Shown here in pieces: positions 38,344-47,130 of a stretch of DNA of 64,000 nucleotides. Every line of letters starts with the position of its first letter. Within the stretch, counting starts at the first letter, position 1. The notes under the pieces are model-generated. The model worked only from the letters and a program-made list of their open reading frames with translations. It was not told the DNA's origin and ran no database searches. The translations under genes were made by a program, and so were the position numbers. Origin of the DNA: Paraburkholderia guartelaensis (GTDB lineage: Bacteria > Pseudomonadota > Gammaproteobacteria > Burkholderiales > Burkholderiaceae); contig NZ_SMOD01000020.1 of assembly GCF_004353905.1 (NCBI RefSeq), positions 1 through 64,000 on the forward strand, in the 5' to 3' direction.

Positions 38344-38765
38344 TTCGAACCTCCTTGTTTCACGACCGGCATTCCGGCCTGCTGCCAGGCGTTCACGCCG
38401 CCGTCCAGCACGTGGACTTCGGCAAAACCGGCGTCCTTCACGAGGCGCAGCGCCTTGTGCGACTGCTGGCCCGTCTGGCAGACCAGCAACACCGGGTTGC
38501 TCTTGTTCTTCACGAGCTGGCCGATCTTCGTCTCGAGTTCGCCGAATTCAACCTGGCGCGCCGAGGGCAGATGGCCTTTTGCGAATTCACCCGCGGGACG
38601 CAGGTCGACCACCACCGCGTTGCGGCGGTTGATGAGCTGCGTCGCCTCGGCGGTGGAAACGCCGCCGCGGCCGCCGCGTTTGAGCGTCGGCCACAGGAGC
38701 AACCCTCCTGAGATGAGGACGATCGCGATGAGTACAAGGTTGATGTAATTGGTGAAGAACGTCAC
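38340..38765 (-). CDS. Membrane-anchored rhodanese-like sulfurtransferase
   Basis: The 141-residue protein has an N-terminal membrane helix (YINLVLIAIVLISGGLLLW) and a rhodanese domain. The domain includes VVDLRPAGEFAKGHLPSARQVEFG and the active-site loop LVCQTGQQSHKALRLVKDAG with its cysteine. The final block VHVLDGGVNAWQQAGMPV is standard. It is the first gene of the rhodanese-grxC-secB-gpsA group. The sulphur acceptor is unknown. Confidence 0.9.
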   Translation of the reverse strand: MTFFTNYINLVLIAIVLISGGLLLWPTLKRGGRGGVSTAEATQLINRRNAVVVDLRPAGEFAKGHLPSARQVEFGELETKIGQLVKNKSNPVLLVCQTGQQSHKALRLVKDAGFAEVHVLDGGVNAWQQAGMPVVKQGGSK

Positions 38766-38976
38766 GGAGGGTCCGCCGGAAAAAGGGAAAGTCGGAGAAA
38801 TCGTGCGAAATCGGATTCGGACAATCCGCTCATTATAAAATAACCGTTTGTCGCAGGGTTACCGCCCCCCAGCCCGGGCGTGCATCCCGCCGGACTGGAC
38901 CGCCGCCATGGCGTTGCTGCCGCGTTGAGCCTCCCGTCCCCGATTACCGCTTCCTTCACTACCGACCGGCATCCTC

Positions 38977-39726
38977 ATGTACAAACTCGTACTCATCCGC
39001 CACGGCGAATCGACGTGGAACAAGGAAAACCGCTTCACCGGCTGGGTGGACGTCGACCTCACCGAGCAGGGCAACCGCGAAGCGCAGCAGGCAGGCCAGC
39101 TGCTCAAGGAGTCCGGCTACACGTTCGACATCGCCTACACCTCGGTGCTCAAGCGCGCGATCCGCACGCTCTGGCACGTGCAGGACCAGATGGACCAGAT
39201 GTACCTGCCCGTCGTCCACTCGTGGCGTCTGAACGAGCGGCACTACGGCGCGCTTTCGGGCCTGAACAAGGCTGAAACGGCCGAGAAGTTCGGCGACGAG
39301 CAAGTGCTGGTCTGGCGTCGCAGCTACGACACGCCGCCGCCGGCGCTCGAGCCGACCGATTCGCGCACGGCATACAACGACCCGCGCTACGCCAAGGTGC
39401 CGCGCGAGCAATTGCCGCTCACCGAGTGCCTGAAGGACACCGTCGCGCGCGTGCTGCCGATCTGGAACGAGTCGATCGCGCCGGCCATCAAGGCGGGCAA
39501 GAAGGTGGTGATCGCCGCGCACGGCAATTCGATCCGCGCGCTCGTGAAGTACCTCGACAACATCTCGGATGACGACATCGTCGGCCTGAACATCCCGAAC
39601 GGCGTGCCGCTCGTCTATGAGCTGGACGAGAACCTCAAGCCCATCACGCACTACTATCTGGGCGACGCCGAAGCCATCGCGAAGGCGCAAGCCGCCGTTG
39701 CGAACCAGGGCAAGAAGGCGGGCTGA
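38977..39726 (+). CDS. gpmA: 2,3-bisphosphoglycerate-dependent phosphoglycerate mutase
   Basis: GpmA interconverts 3- and 2-phosphoglycerate in glycolysis and gluconeogenesis. The 249-residue protein has [20 protein letters not shown] with the phosphohistidine, [32 protein letters not shown], and [19 protein letters not shown] with the second histidine. It is full length. The gene is divergent from the rhodanese group, with 211 bases between. Confidence 0.96.
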   Translation: MYKLVLIRHGESTWNKENRFTGWVDVDLTEQGNREAQQAGQLLKESGYTFDIAYTSVLKRAIRTLWHVQDQMDQMYLPVVHSWRLNERHYGALSGLNKAETAEKFGDEQVLVWRRSYDTPPPALEPTDSRTAYNDPRYAKVPREQLPLTECLKDTVARVLPIWNESIAPAIKAGKKVVIAAHGNSIRALVKYLDNISDDDIVGLNIPNGVPLVYELDENLKPITHYYLGDAEAIAKAQAAVANQGKKAG

Positions 39727-40125
39727 GGCTTAGTGCCTCCCCTCATCGGCCGCATCCCGGCCGTGCCTTGTTGATTCAGGCAGCCGCCGGTCCGTCGGGC
39801 CGGCGGCCTGTCCGCGGGCCGCGCCTTCCCGTCACGCGGGCGCCGAGCGGCTTCGCCCCGGCACTCTGGCCGCGCTGAAAATTCGTTGCACATTCCCCTT
39901 TTCTGCGTTTTATTGGGCCTGCCTGGCAGGATTGCCAGCGCTCTGCCAGCCCCGCGCCACAAGCAAAATTACGGCACACGGTTTGCGAACCTGGCGGCTG
40001 CAGCACTGTCTTAGTCCCATCGTACGCGCCATATACACAGCCACGGCGGGTGTGCAGTTATACTTGTCCGTCGCTTTTCCAATAGACGCTGCCACGCGCC
40101 TTTTCGACCGCACGCAACATACTCT
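39727..40125. other. Non-coding region between gpmA and the S41 protease gene
   Basis: About 400 bases without a supported gene. A GCCGCCGG/CCGGCGGC hairpin (39783-39807, nine-base loop) follows gpmA but has no T run. The last 100 bases, richer in A and T, should hold the promoter of the protease gene (a TATACT word at 40059-40064), but no good -35 element is visible. Confidence 0.45.
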
Positions 40126-41709
40126 ATGCGAAAGAACCTGAAAAACATCGGCCTGATCGCCGCTGGCCTCGCGACCGGCGTATTTGCCACCCTGCAGATT
40201 TCCGCCGAGGCGCAGCAAACCCAGCAGACGGTCGTAGAACCGCTGCCGCTCGACCAGCTGAGGCTCTTCGCCGAAGTTTTTGGTCAAATCAAGCATGAGT
40301 ATGTCGTGCCGGTAGACGACAAGAAGCTCCTCACCGCCGCCATCAAGGGCATGGTGTCGAGCCTCGACCCGCACTCGTCATATCTCGACAAGACCGATTA
40401 CCAGGAGCTTCAGGAGCAGACCAAGGGTCGCTTCGCGGGCCTCGGCATCGAAATCTCGTCGGAAGACGGCCTGATCAAGGTGATCTCGCCGATCGAAGAC
40501 ACGCCCGCGTACCGCGCCGGCATCCGTCCGGGCGACCTCATCACGCGCATCAACGACAAACCGGTGCGCGGCATGACGCTCGACCAGGCGGTCAAGCAGA
40601 TGCGCGGCGACCCGGGCACCAAGGTCACGCTCACGATCTTCCGCAAGACCGACGACCGCACCTTCCCGCTCACCATCACGCGCGCCATCATCAAGGTGCA
40701 GAGCGTGAAGTCGAAGATCCTGCAGCCGGGCTACGCGTATATCCGCATCACGAGCTTCCAGGAGCGCACGGTCCCCGACCTCGCCCAGAAGCTGCAAGAT
40801 ATCGCGCGCCAGGAGCCGAACCTCAAGGGCATCATCCTCGACCTGCGCAACAACGGCGGCGGTCTGCTGCAAAGCGCCGTGGGCGTGGCGGGCGCGTTCC
40901 TGCCGCCGGATTCGGTCGTCGTCTCGACGAACGGCCAGATCCCGGACTCGAAGCAGGTCTACCGCGACACCTACGAGAACTACCGCCTGCCGTCGTTCGA
41001 CGGCGACCCGCTCAAGGGCGAGGCAGCCGAGTTCAAGACCGTGCCGATGGTCGTGCTGACCAACGCCTACTCGGCGTCGGCTTCGGAAATCGTCGCTGGC
41101 GCGCTGCAAGACTCCAAGCGTGCGCTCATCGTCGGCAAGACGACGTTCGGCAAGGGCTCGGTGCAGACCGTGCGCCCGATGACGGCCGACACGGCACTGC
41201 GTCTGACCACGGCGTACTACTACACGCCGAGCGGCCGCTCGATCCAGAACAAGGGCATCCGTCCTGATATCGCGGTCGACCAGTACGCCGACGGCGATCC
41301 GGACGACGCACTCGTCACGCGCGAAGTGGACTACCAGAACCACCTCGCCAACACGCAGGATCCGGACGAGAAGAAGGAGCAGGAAGTGCGCGAGCAGGAG
41401 CGCATGGACATGCTGCGTCAGCTCGAAGAGCAGAACGACAAGAAGACGCCGGAGCAGCGCCAGAAGGATCGCGAGCGCAAGCCGGTCGAGTTCGGCTCCA
41501 CCGACGACTTCATGCTCCAGCAGGCGCTGAACAAGCTCCAGGGCAAGCCGGTGGCCGAATCGAAGTCGCCGATGGAGCGCCGCCTCGCCCAGCAGAAGCC
41601 GCCGACCTCGGCTTCCGCGCCGATCGCCGTGAAGCCGGGCGCGCTCATCATGGCGCCGGCTCCGGGCTCCGCTGCCGCGCCGGCCTCCGCTCCGGCACCG
41701 GCGAAGTAA
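40126..41709 (+). CDS. S41-family C-terminal processing peptidase
   Basis: This is a periplasmic tail-specific protease of the CtpA/Prc family. The 527-residue protein has a signal or anchor (NIGLIAAGLATGVFATLQI) and a PDZ domain at about 95-185 (AGLGIEISSEDGLIKVISPI, AYRAGIRPGDLITRINDKPV). The catalytic domain has the Ser/Lys dyad in NAYSASASEIVAGALQDSKR and VGKTTFGKGSVQTV. The C-terminal 100 residues are charged, then Ala/Pro-rich (to PGSAAAPASAPAPAK), beyond the usual domain. It follows gpmA on the same strand, an arrangement common in Burkholderia. Confidence 0.93.
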   Translation: MRKNLKNIGLIAAGLATGVFATLQISAEAQQTQQTVVEPLPLDQLRLFAEVFGQIKHEYVVPVDDKKLLTAAIKGMVSSLDPHSSYLDKTDYQELQEQTKGRFAGLGIEISSEDGLIKVISPIEDTPAYRAGIRPGDLITRINDKPVRGMTLDQAVKQMRGDPGTKVTLTIFRKTDDRTFPLTITRAIIKVQSVKSKILQPGYAYIRITSFQERTVPDLAQKLQDIARQEPNLKGIILDLRNNGGGLLQSAVGVAGAFLPPDSVVVSTNGQIPDSKQVYRDTYENYRLPSFDGDPLKGEAAEFKTVPMVVLTNAYSASASEIVAGALQDSKRALIVGKTTFGKGSVQTVRPMTADTALRLTTAYYYTPSGRSIQNKGIRPDIAVDQYADGDPDDALVTREVDYQNHLANTQDPDEKKEQEVREQERMDMLRQLEEQNDKKTPEQRQKDRERKPVEFGSTDDFMLQQALNKLQGKPVAESKSPMERRLAQQKPPTSASAPIAVKPGALIMAPAPGSAAAPASAPAPAK

Positions 41710-41885
41710 CACGCCGTACCGCCTCGCGACCCGTGCGCCTCGTGCGCCGGTCGCGAGGCCGCCCCTCATCCAGCCGCTGGCGTCGTTACAATAACGGCAC
41801 TGTCTTTCCCCGGCGCGCGCTCCCCTATTCAGGGCCATCCAGGCTCTCGAGGTCCATCGCAGCGCCATCGAACAAGCGCATCGCG

Positions 41886-42647
41886 ATGAACGACGACCAA
41901 CTCCTTCGCTATTCCCGCCATATCCTCGTCGACGAGATCGGCATCGAGGCGCAGCAGCGCTTTATCGACGCGCATGCGATCGTCGTGGGCGCGGGCGGCC
42001 TGGGGTCGCCGGCGGCGATGTATCTCGCGGCCTCGGGCGTGGGCACGCTTACGCTCGTCGACAACGACACCGTCGACCTCACCAACCTGCAGCGGCAGAT
42101 CATGCACGAGACGGCGTCGGTCGGCCACGCGAAGGTCGAGTCGGGCCGCGACGCCATCGCGCGCCTGAATCCCGAGGTAAAGGTGAACGCGCTGCAAGCA
42201 CGCATCGACGATGCGTGGCTCGACGCGCAGGTGCCGGGCGCGACGGTCGTGCTCGACTGCACCGACAACTTCGCCACGCGCCACGCCATCAACCGCGCGT
42301 GCGTGAAGCACGGTGTGCCGCTCGTCTCGGGCGCGGCGTTGCGTTTCGACGGGCAGATCAGCACGTTCGACTTCCGCGACGACGCGTCGCCCTGCTACGC
42401 CTGCGTGTTTCCCGAAGATCAGCCATTCGAGGAAGTGGCGTGCTCGACGATGGGCGTGTTCGCGCCCACGGTCGGCATCATTGGTGCGATGCAGGCTGCC
42501 GAGGCGCTGCGCGTGATCGGCGGTATCGGCGAGACGCTCGTCGGGCGGCTCATGATGCTCGACTCGCTGCGCATGGAGTGGAACACGATGCGCGTGGCGC
42601 GGCAGCCGGATTGCCCGGTGTGCGGCGAGCGTCATCGGCACGCCTGA
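41886..42647 (+). CDS. MoeB/ThiF-family adenylyltransferase
   Basis: The protein is a member of the E1-like superfamily that adenylates the C-terminus of a sulphur carrier protein (MoaD or ThiS). The 253-residue protein has the ATP-binding VVGAGGLGSPAAMYLAASGV, LVDNDTVDLTNLQRQIMH, and NPEVKVNALQARIDD. Zinc-binding cysteines lie in PCYACVFPE and DCPVCGERH, and the catalytic cysteine in FEEVACSTMGVFAPTVG. The start MNDDQLLRYSRHILVDEIG is the conserved N-terminus. No thi or moa gene is beside it, so ThiF or MoeB cannot be told apart. Confidence 0.9.
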   Translation: MNDDQLLRYSRHILVDEIGIEAQQRFIDAHAIVVGAGGLGSPAAMYLAASGVGTLTLVDNDTVDLTNLQRQIMHETASVGHAKVESGRDAIARLNPEVKVNALQARIDDAWLDAQVPGATVVLDCTDNFATRHAINRACVKHGVPLVSGAALRFDGQISTFDFRDDASPCYACVFPEDQPFEEVACSTMGVFAPTVGIIGAMQAAEALRVIGGIGETLVGRLMMLDSLRMEWNTMRVARQPDCPVCGERHRHA

Positions 42648-42668
42648 AGCCCGCGTGAGCCAACACAG

Positions 42669-42702
42669 AAAAAAGCCCCGGACATGCCGGGGCTTTTTTT
42701 AT
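42669..42702. terminator. Bidirectional terminator between the MoeB/ThiF gene and ptsI
   Basis: AGCCCCGG and CCGGGGCT pair around ACATG, with A-rich sequence before and a seven-T run after. Both converging genes can use it. Confidence 0.92.
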
Positions 42703-42725
42703 TTCGCGTGCGTGTATGTGGACGT

Positions 42726-44465
42726 TCAGGCCTGCGCCACACGCTGCAGCGCGGCCTGCAATTCTTCGGGTTCGTATGCGGCCAGCACCTCCGCCACCGG
42801 TTTTTCCAGCGTCTTGAGCTGCGAGCGCAAGATCTCCTGCTTCACCACGAGCAACTGGCTCGGGTGCATCGAAAACTCGGTGAGGCCCATGCCAAGCAGC
42901 AAGCGCGTGAACGACGGGTCGCCCGCCATCTCTCCGCACACCGAAACCGGCACGCCCGCGCGCTTCGCCTCGCGCAGCGTATGCGCGATCAGCTGCAGCA
43001 CGGCCGGATGCAGCGGATCGTACAGGTCGGCCACCGCATTGTCGGCCCGGTCGATGGCGAGCGCGTACTGGATCAGATCGTTGGTGCCGATCGAGAGGAA
43101 GTCGAGGCGGCGCAGGAACATCGGCAACGCGAGCGCCGCCGCCGGAATCTCGATCATCGCGCCAATCTGGATGTTGGGATCGTAGGCGAGCCCGGCGTCG
43201 TCGAGCTGACGCTTCGCCTCGCGGATCAGGTCGAGCGTCTGGTCGATCTGCTGCGCGTGCGCGAGCATCGGAATCAGAATCTTGACCGAACCGAACGCCG
43301 AGGCGCGCAGGATCGCCCGCAGCTGCGTGAGGAACATCTGCGGCTCGGACAGGCTCCAGCGGATCGCGCGCAGACCGAGCGCCGGATTTGCGGCCGTCTC
43401 GTAACCGTCGCCGGCATTCATGGCGTCGAGCGGCTTGTCCGCGCCGACGTCGATCGTGCGGATCGTCACCGGCAGCCCGTTCATGAGCTCCACCGCGCGG
43501 CGGTAGGCGGCGAACTGCTCGTCCTCCTCCGGCAAGTGGTTCTTGTGGTTCATGAACAGGAACTCGGTGCGAAAGAGGCCCACGCCCGTCGCGCCCGAGT
43601 CGAGTGCGGCCTGTGCGTCGTCGGGCAACTCGATGTTCGCGTAGAGCTGGATCTTCGCGCCGCACAGCGTTTGCGTCGGCGAGAACTTCAGGCGCTGCAG
43701 CTTGCGCCGCTCGAGCGCCATCTCGCTTTGCCGGTAGGTGTACTCCTCGAGCACGATGGGCGCGGGATCGACGATTACGACGCCATGGTCGCCGTCGACG
43801 ATGATGAGATCGTCCTGACGGATCAGCGCGCTCGCCTGCTGCACGCCCACCGCCGCCGGAATACCGAGGCTGCGCGCGACGATGGCCGTGTGCGAGGTGC
43901 GCCCGCCCAGATCGGTGACGAAGCCCTGGAAGGTTTGCCCCTTGAACTGCAGCATGTCGGCAGGCGCGATGTCGTGTGCGACGACGATCATCTCGTCGCA
44001 GCCGCCGTGCAGCGAAGGGGGCATGGCGCCCGCGAGCGACTTCAGCACGCGCTCCACGACCTGCTCGATATCGGCCTTGCGCTCGCGCAGGTACTCGTCC
44101 TCCACGTCGTCGAAGTGACGCGAAAGGCGTTCGAGCTGTTCGGTAAGCGCCCACTCCACATTGAAGCGGCGCGTGCGGATGAGATCAATGGTTTCCTGAA
44201 CGAGCATCACGTCGTTCAGGATCATGAGGTGAACGCCGATAAATGCGCCCATTTCAGAAGGGGCGTCGGCGGCGAGGTCGGCGCGCAGCGCGTCGAGCTC
44301 ATGCTCCACGGCCTGGAGCGCCGCGCGAAAACGTTCGATTTCGTCTTCGATCTGCGCGTGCTCGATGAGGTAATGGTCGACGTCGAGTGCAGCCGGGGCG
44401 ATCAGATACGCTCGCCCGATGGCTATACCGCGTGATACGGGAATTCCATGCAGCGTGAACGGCAC
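42726..44465 (-). CDS. ptsI: Phosphoenolpyruvate-protein phosphotransferase, enzyme I
   Basis: Enzyme I takes phosphate from PEP and passes it to HPr. The 579-residue protein has the histidine domain motif GGRTSHTAIVARSLGIPAAVG, then FRTEFLFMNHKN, LGLRAIRWSL and the active-site region FLSIGTNDLIQYALAIDRAD. The start codon is GTG at 44463-44465, six bases after GAGGAG; a GTG two codons earlier overlaps the ribosome-binding site and is unlikely. It lies after ptsH on the same strand, with a terminator between them. A second EI is in the nag fusion protein at 15.2 kb. Confidence 0.95.
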   Translation of the reverse strand: MPFTLHGIPVSRGIAIGRAYLIAPAALDVDHYLIEHAQIEDEIERFRAALQAVEHELDALRADLAADAPSEMGAFIGVHLMILNDVMLVQETIDLIRTRRFNVEWALTEQLERLSRHFDDVEDEYLRERKADIEQVVERVLKSLAGAMPPSLHGGCDEMIVVAHDIAPADMLQFKGQTFQGFVTDLGGRTSHTAIVARSLGIPAAVGVQQASALIRQDDLIIVDGDHGVVIVDPAPIVLEEYTYRQSEMALERRKLQRLKFSPTQTLCGAKIQLYANIELPDDAQAALDSGATGVGLFRTEFLFMNHKNHLPEEDEQFAAYRRAVELMNGLPVTIRTIDVGADKPLDAMNAGDGYETAANPALGLRAIRWSLSEPQMFLTQLRAILRASAFGSVKILIPMLAHAQQIDQTLDLIREAKRQLDDAGLAYDPNIQIGAMIEIPAAALALPMFLRRLDFLSIGTNDLIQYALAIDRADNAVADLYDPLHPAVLQLIAHTLREAKRAGVPVSVCGEMAGDPSFTRLLLGMGLTEFSMHPSQLLVVKQEILRSQLKTLEKPVAEVLAAYEPEELQAALQRVAQA

Positions 44466-44534
44466 GCGCACCTCCTCTGGTTATTTGATGCTGCGGCAAA
44501 CCGCTGCAATGCGCTCTCTCAGACCCCGGCGATG

Positions 44535-44540
44535 ATTATA
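44535..44540 (-). promoter_or_regulatory. Possible -10 element of a separate ptsI promoter
   Basis: TATAAT on the minus strand, about 70 bases before the ptsI start and downstream of the ptsH terminator. No good -35 element is visible at 16-18 bases, so support is modest. Confidence 0.4.
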
Positions 44541-44616
44541 AATTCCAGCGCGGCGGAATGTGGCCATGCGCACCTGTCCGCGCATAACTGCGGCCTTGTG
44601 CAGCAGTCGCCGCCCA

Positions 44617-44648
44617 CAAACAAAAACGCCGCGGCAAACCGCGGCGTT
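44617..44648 (-). terminator. Terminator between ptsH and ptsI
   Basis: On the minus strand AACGCCGCGG and CCGCGGCGTT pair around TTTG and are followed by TTTGTTTGT. It is a full intrinsic terminator 30 bases after the ptsH stop. Confidence 0.85.
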
Positions 44649-44677
44649 CCGAGCAAGGCGCAATGACCACGCGCGTA

Positions 44678-44947
44678 TTACTGGCCTTCGCCGAACTTAT
44701 CGGCGATCAGCTTGAGCAGCGCGCTCATGGCGTCGGCCTCGTCCGGGCCTTCGGTTTCGATCATCACCGTGCTGCCGATGCCTGCCGCCAGCATCATGAC
44801 CCCCATGATGCTCTTGGCGTTGATGCGGCGGCCGTTGCGGCTCATCCAGATTTCCGCCTGATAGTTGCCTGCGAGTTGCGTCAGCTTCGCCGACGCCCGC
44901 GCGTGCAGGCCGAGTTTGTTCACGATGGTCGTTTCTTGTTGCAGCAT
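44678..44947 (-). CDS. ptsH: Phosphocarrier protein HPr
   Basis: HPr relays phosphate from enzyme I to EIIA proteins. The 89-residue protein has the active histidine in NKLGLHARASAKLTQLAG and the second conserved block SRNGRRINAKSIMGVMMLAAG, where the serine matches the HPr-kinase site position. Length is normal. It lies between the mannose-type EIIA gene and ptsI, on the same strand. Confidence 0.95.
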   Translation of the reverse strand: MLQQETTIVNKLGLHARASAKLTQLAGNYQAEIWMSRNGRRINAKSIMGVMMLAAGIGSTVMIETEGPDEADAMSALLKLIADKFGEGQ

Positions 44948-45032
44948 AGGTCGATCCGGACGCAGTGTGTGGAAGTGAGACTGGGTACTTTCGGTGTGCC
45001 TTGTTTCTGGCTTTCGGTGGCGCGCGGCCGGT

Positions 45033-45614
45033 TCAGGTGCTGCCAGCCGGCCGGAACACGCCCGCCGCAACGCCGCCGGTGCAAGCCGCACCTCGGGTCG
45101 CTGTGGCTGGCTGACTTGCGCTCTGACCGGCTACCGGATTCGCGGCTTGCTTTGTCGTGTCGGCAGCGGCTTCGGTGCAGGGCGTGGGCGGGCAGCCGCA
45201 TTCGCTCGCGGGCGCAACGGGCGGCATGGTCGGTCCGATGGTCTGGACGCCCTTGCTCGCGCCGGCCAGCGCCTTTTCGACGAGCGTGTCGAGCGGCGTT
45301 GCACGGTAGCACACGGCCCGCACCAGCATCGGCAGATTCACGCCGGCCAGCACGCGCACCTCGGGCACCGTGGCGAGCCGCGCCGCGATGTTCGAAGGCG
45401 TGGCGCCGAACATGTCGGTCAGCACGAGCGCGCCGTTGTCTTCGCGCAGGCGCTCGATTTCCGAATTCGCCTTGGCGACCACTTCAGCCGGGTCGCTGTC
45501 GGGGAGCACGTCGAGCGCGCCGATGCGCGCCGGACAACCGCCATAGATATGCGCGATGCACTCGCGTAGCGCGGTGGCGAGCGGTGCGTGCGCAATGATC
45601 AGAATCCCTGCCAT
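45033..45614 (-). CDS. PTS EIIA component, mannose/fructose (EIIA-Man) family, with extended tail
   Basis: The EIIA-Man domain covers about residues 1-130, with the phosphorylated histidine at position 9 (MAGILIIAHAPLATALRECI), GALVLTDMFGATPSNIAARL and VLAGVNLPMLVRAVCYR. No EIIB or EIIC is nearby, so it is probably a regulatory PTS protein, as in beta-proteobacteria where EIIA-Man, HPr and EI form an incomplete PTS linked to carbon and polyhydroxybutyrate control. The last 60 residues are an unusual low-complexity tail with cysteines (CGCPPTPC near 140). ATG at 45612-45614 is the canonical start. Confidence 0.9.
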   Translation of the reverse strand: MAGILIIAHAPLATALRECIAHIYGGCPARIGALDVLPDSDPAEVVAKANSEIERLREDNGALVLTDMFGATPSNIAARLATVPEVRVLAGVNLPMLVRAVCYRATPLDTLVEKALAGASKGVQTIGPTMPPVAPASECGCPPTPCTEAAADTTKQAANPVAGQSASQPATATRGAACTGGVAAGVFRPAGST

Positions 45615-46053
45615 GTCAGCTTGACTGCAAAAAACGGCTCCGGTTGATGCTCGGACGACCCCGTAGATCGCGTCCTGCAGCGCCAACCCCGCAGCCAGCC
45701 GTGAGCTCGCAGGGTCGGAACACGCGCCGCGCGGCAGCCAAAGCGTCTTGTCGACGCCCGCTTGCCAGCCCGGAACGCGAGCTCGCGGCATTGTAGCAGG
45801 GTCATTTTCGCGCACGCGAGGCGGTTTTGCTCACAGCGGCGACAGTTGTCGCGCGCCATTCACAGGCTCCGCGTGCTCGCTCGACCTTTCGTGGTCCGAA
45901 AGTGCCGGCCAGCCAGGGTCTCGATGGGGCGCCTGCCCTGCAAGGCGCCCACATCCGGCAAATGCAGCCATACGCGAGGCTTTCAAGTCCGCGCACCAGG
46001 TGCGGGATTCAAATGCGTCCGTTCCCCGCTTCGAAGCCGAACTCGGGCCAGAT
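45615..46053. other. Non-coding region between gshB and the EIIA gene
   Basis: About 440 bases without a convincing gene. It contains a GGGCGCCT/AGGCGCCC hairpin (45927-45950, eight-base loop) about 100 bases past the gshB stop, lacking a T run. The EIIA-HPr promoter is expected here but no clear elements stand out. Confidence 0.45.
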
Positions 46054-47007
46054 TCAGGCCGCCGCGCGCTCCAGCGCGTCGATGAACATGGCGGCCACGT
46101 CGAAACCCGTTTGCTCCATGATTTCGCGGAAACACGTCGGGCTCGTGACATTGACCTCGGTAAGCCAGTCGCCGATCGCGTCGAGCCCTACGAGCAGCAG
46201 GCCGCGTGCCGCGAGCGTCGGGCCGAGCGCTTTCGCAATCTCCATGTCGCGTGCGGTAAGCGGCTGCGCGACGCCGAGTCCACCCGCCGCCAGATTGCCG
46301 CGCACTTCATTGCCCTGAGGAATACGCGCGAGGGAAAACGGCACCGGCTCGCCGCCGATCAGCAGAATGCGCTTGTCGCCGGCCTTGATTTCGGGGATGA
46401 ACTTCTGCGCCATCACGCTGCGCGCCCCGTCGTGACTCAGCATCTCGATGATCGAGCCGAGGTTCATGCCGTCCGCCTTCACGCGGAACACGCCCATGCC
46501 GCCCATGCCGTCGAGCGGCTTGAGGATCACGTCCTGGTGCTCTTCGTGGAACTTGCGCAGGCGCGCCGCGCTGCGCGTGACGAGTGTCGGCGCGACGAAC
46601 TGCGGGAATTCGCCGATGGCGAGCTTTTCCGAGTGATCGCGAATCGACTGCGGCTTGTTGAAAATCTTCGCGCCCGCGCGCTCGGCGATTTCCAGCAGCC
46701 ACGTCGACGTGACGTACTCCATGTCGAACGGCGGGTCCTTGCGCATGATGACGGCGTCAAAGCCGGTGAGCGCGCGCGAATCGGGCGTGGCTTCGAACCA
46801 CGTTTCGCGATGCAGGTCCGCCGTATCGCCGATGATCGTGAAGCTCCTCACGTCGGCCTCCACCTGGCCGTTCACCCATGCGAGATGCTGAGGCTCGCAC
46901 GCGAAGAGCCTGTGGCCGCGCTTCGCGGCCTCGGCCATCATCGCGTAGGTCGAGTCCTTGTAGATCTTGAACCGCTCGAGCGGATCGGCGATGAAGAGAA
47001 TGTCCAT
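46054..47007 (-). CDS. gshB: Glutathione synthetase
   Basis: GshB joins glycine to gamma-glutamylcysteine using ATP. The 317-residue ATP-grasp protein has MDILFIADPLERFKIYKDST, MRKDPPFDMEYVTSTWLLE, the ATP-grasp loop VILKPLDGMGGMGVFRV, QKFIPEIKAGDKRILLIGGE and the Mg-binding DWLTEVNVTSPTCFREI. All conserved residues are visible. It follows gshA by 123 bases; that gap has two small hairpins. Confidence 0.96.
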   Translation of the reverse strand: MDILFIADPLERFKIYKDSTYAMMAEAAKRGHRLFACEPQHLAWVNGQVEADVRSFTIIGDTADLHRETWFEATPDSRALTGFDAVIMRKDPPFDMEYVTSTWLLEIAERAGAKIFNKPQSIRDHSEKLAIGEFPQFVAPTLVTRSAARLRKFHEEHQDVILKPLDGMGGMGVFRVKADGMNLGSIIEMLSHDGARSVMAQKFIPEIKAGDKRILLIGGEPVPFSLARIPQGNEVRGNLAAGGLGVAQPLTARDMEIAKALGPTLAARGLLLVGLDAIGDWLTEVNVTSPTCFREIMEQTGFDVAAMFIDALERAAA

Positions 47008-47042
47008 ATCGTCTCTGCCTAGTCCCTGTCTTGTCGCTGCGT

Positions 47043-47097
47043 GGCACCGGGTGTGGTGCCTGCTTTCATGACGGCAACGCCCGCACGGTGGCGGGCG
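47043..47097. other. Two hairpins in the gshA-gshB gap
   Basis: GGCACC/GGTGCC (47043-47060) and CGCCCGC/GCGGGCG (47078-47097), each with a six-base loop, lie between the gshA stop and gshB start. Neither has a T run. They may affect processing or read-through in the operon. Confidence 0.4.
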
Positions 47098-47130
47098 CTG
47101 CGTTCGATTGTGTGAAGGATGACGGCCGGA

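Noticed and set aside
45990-46025. GGATTCAAATGC resembles a tRNA T-loop
   Set aside because: The flanking bases do not form the T-stem, and no acceptor, D or anticodon arms can be drawn around it.
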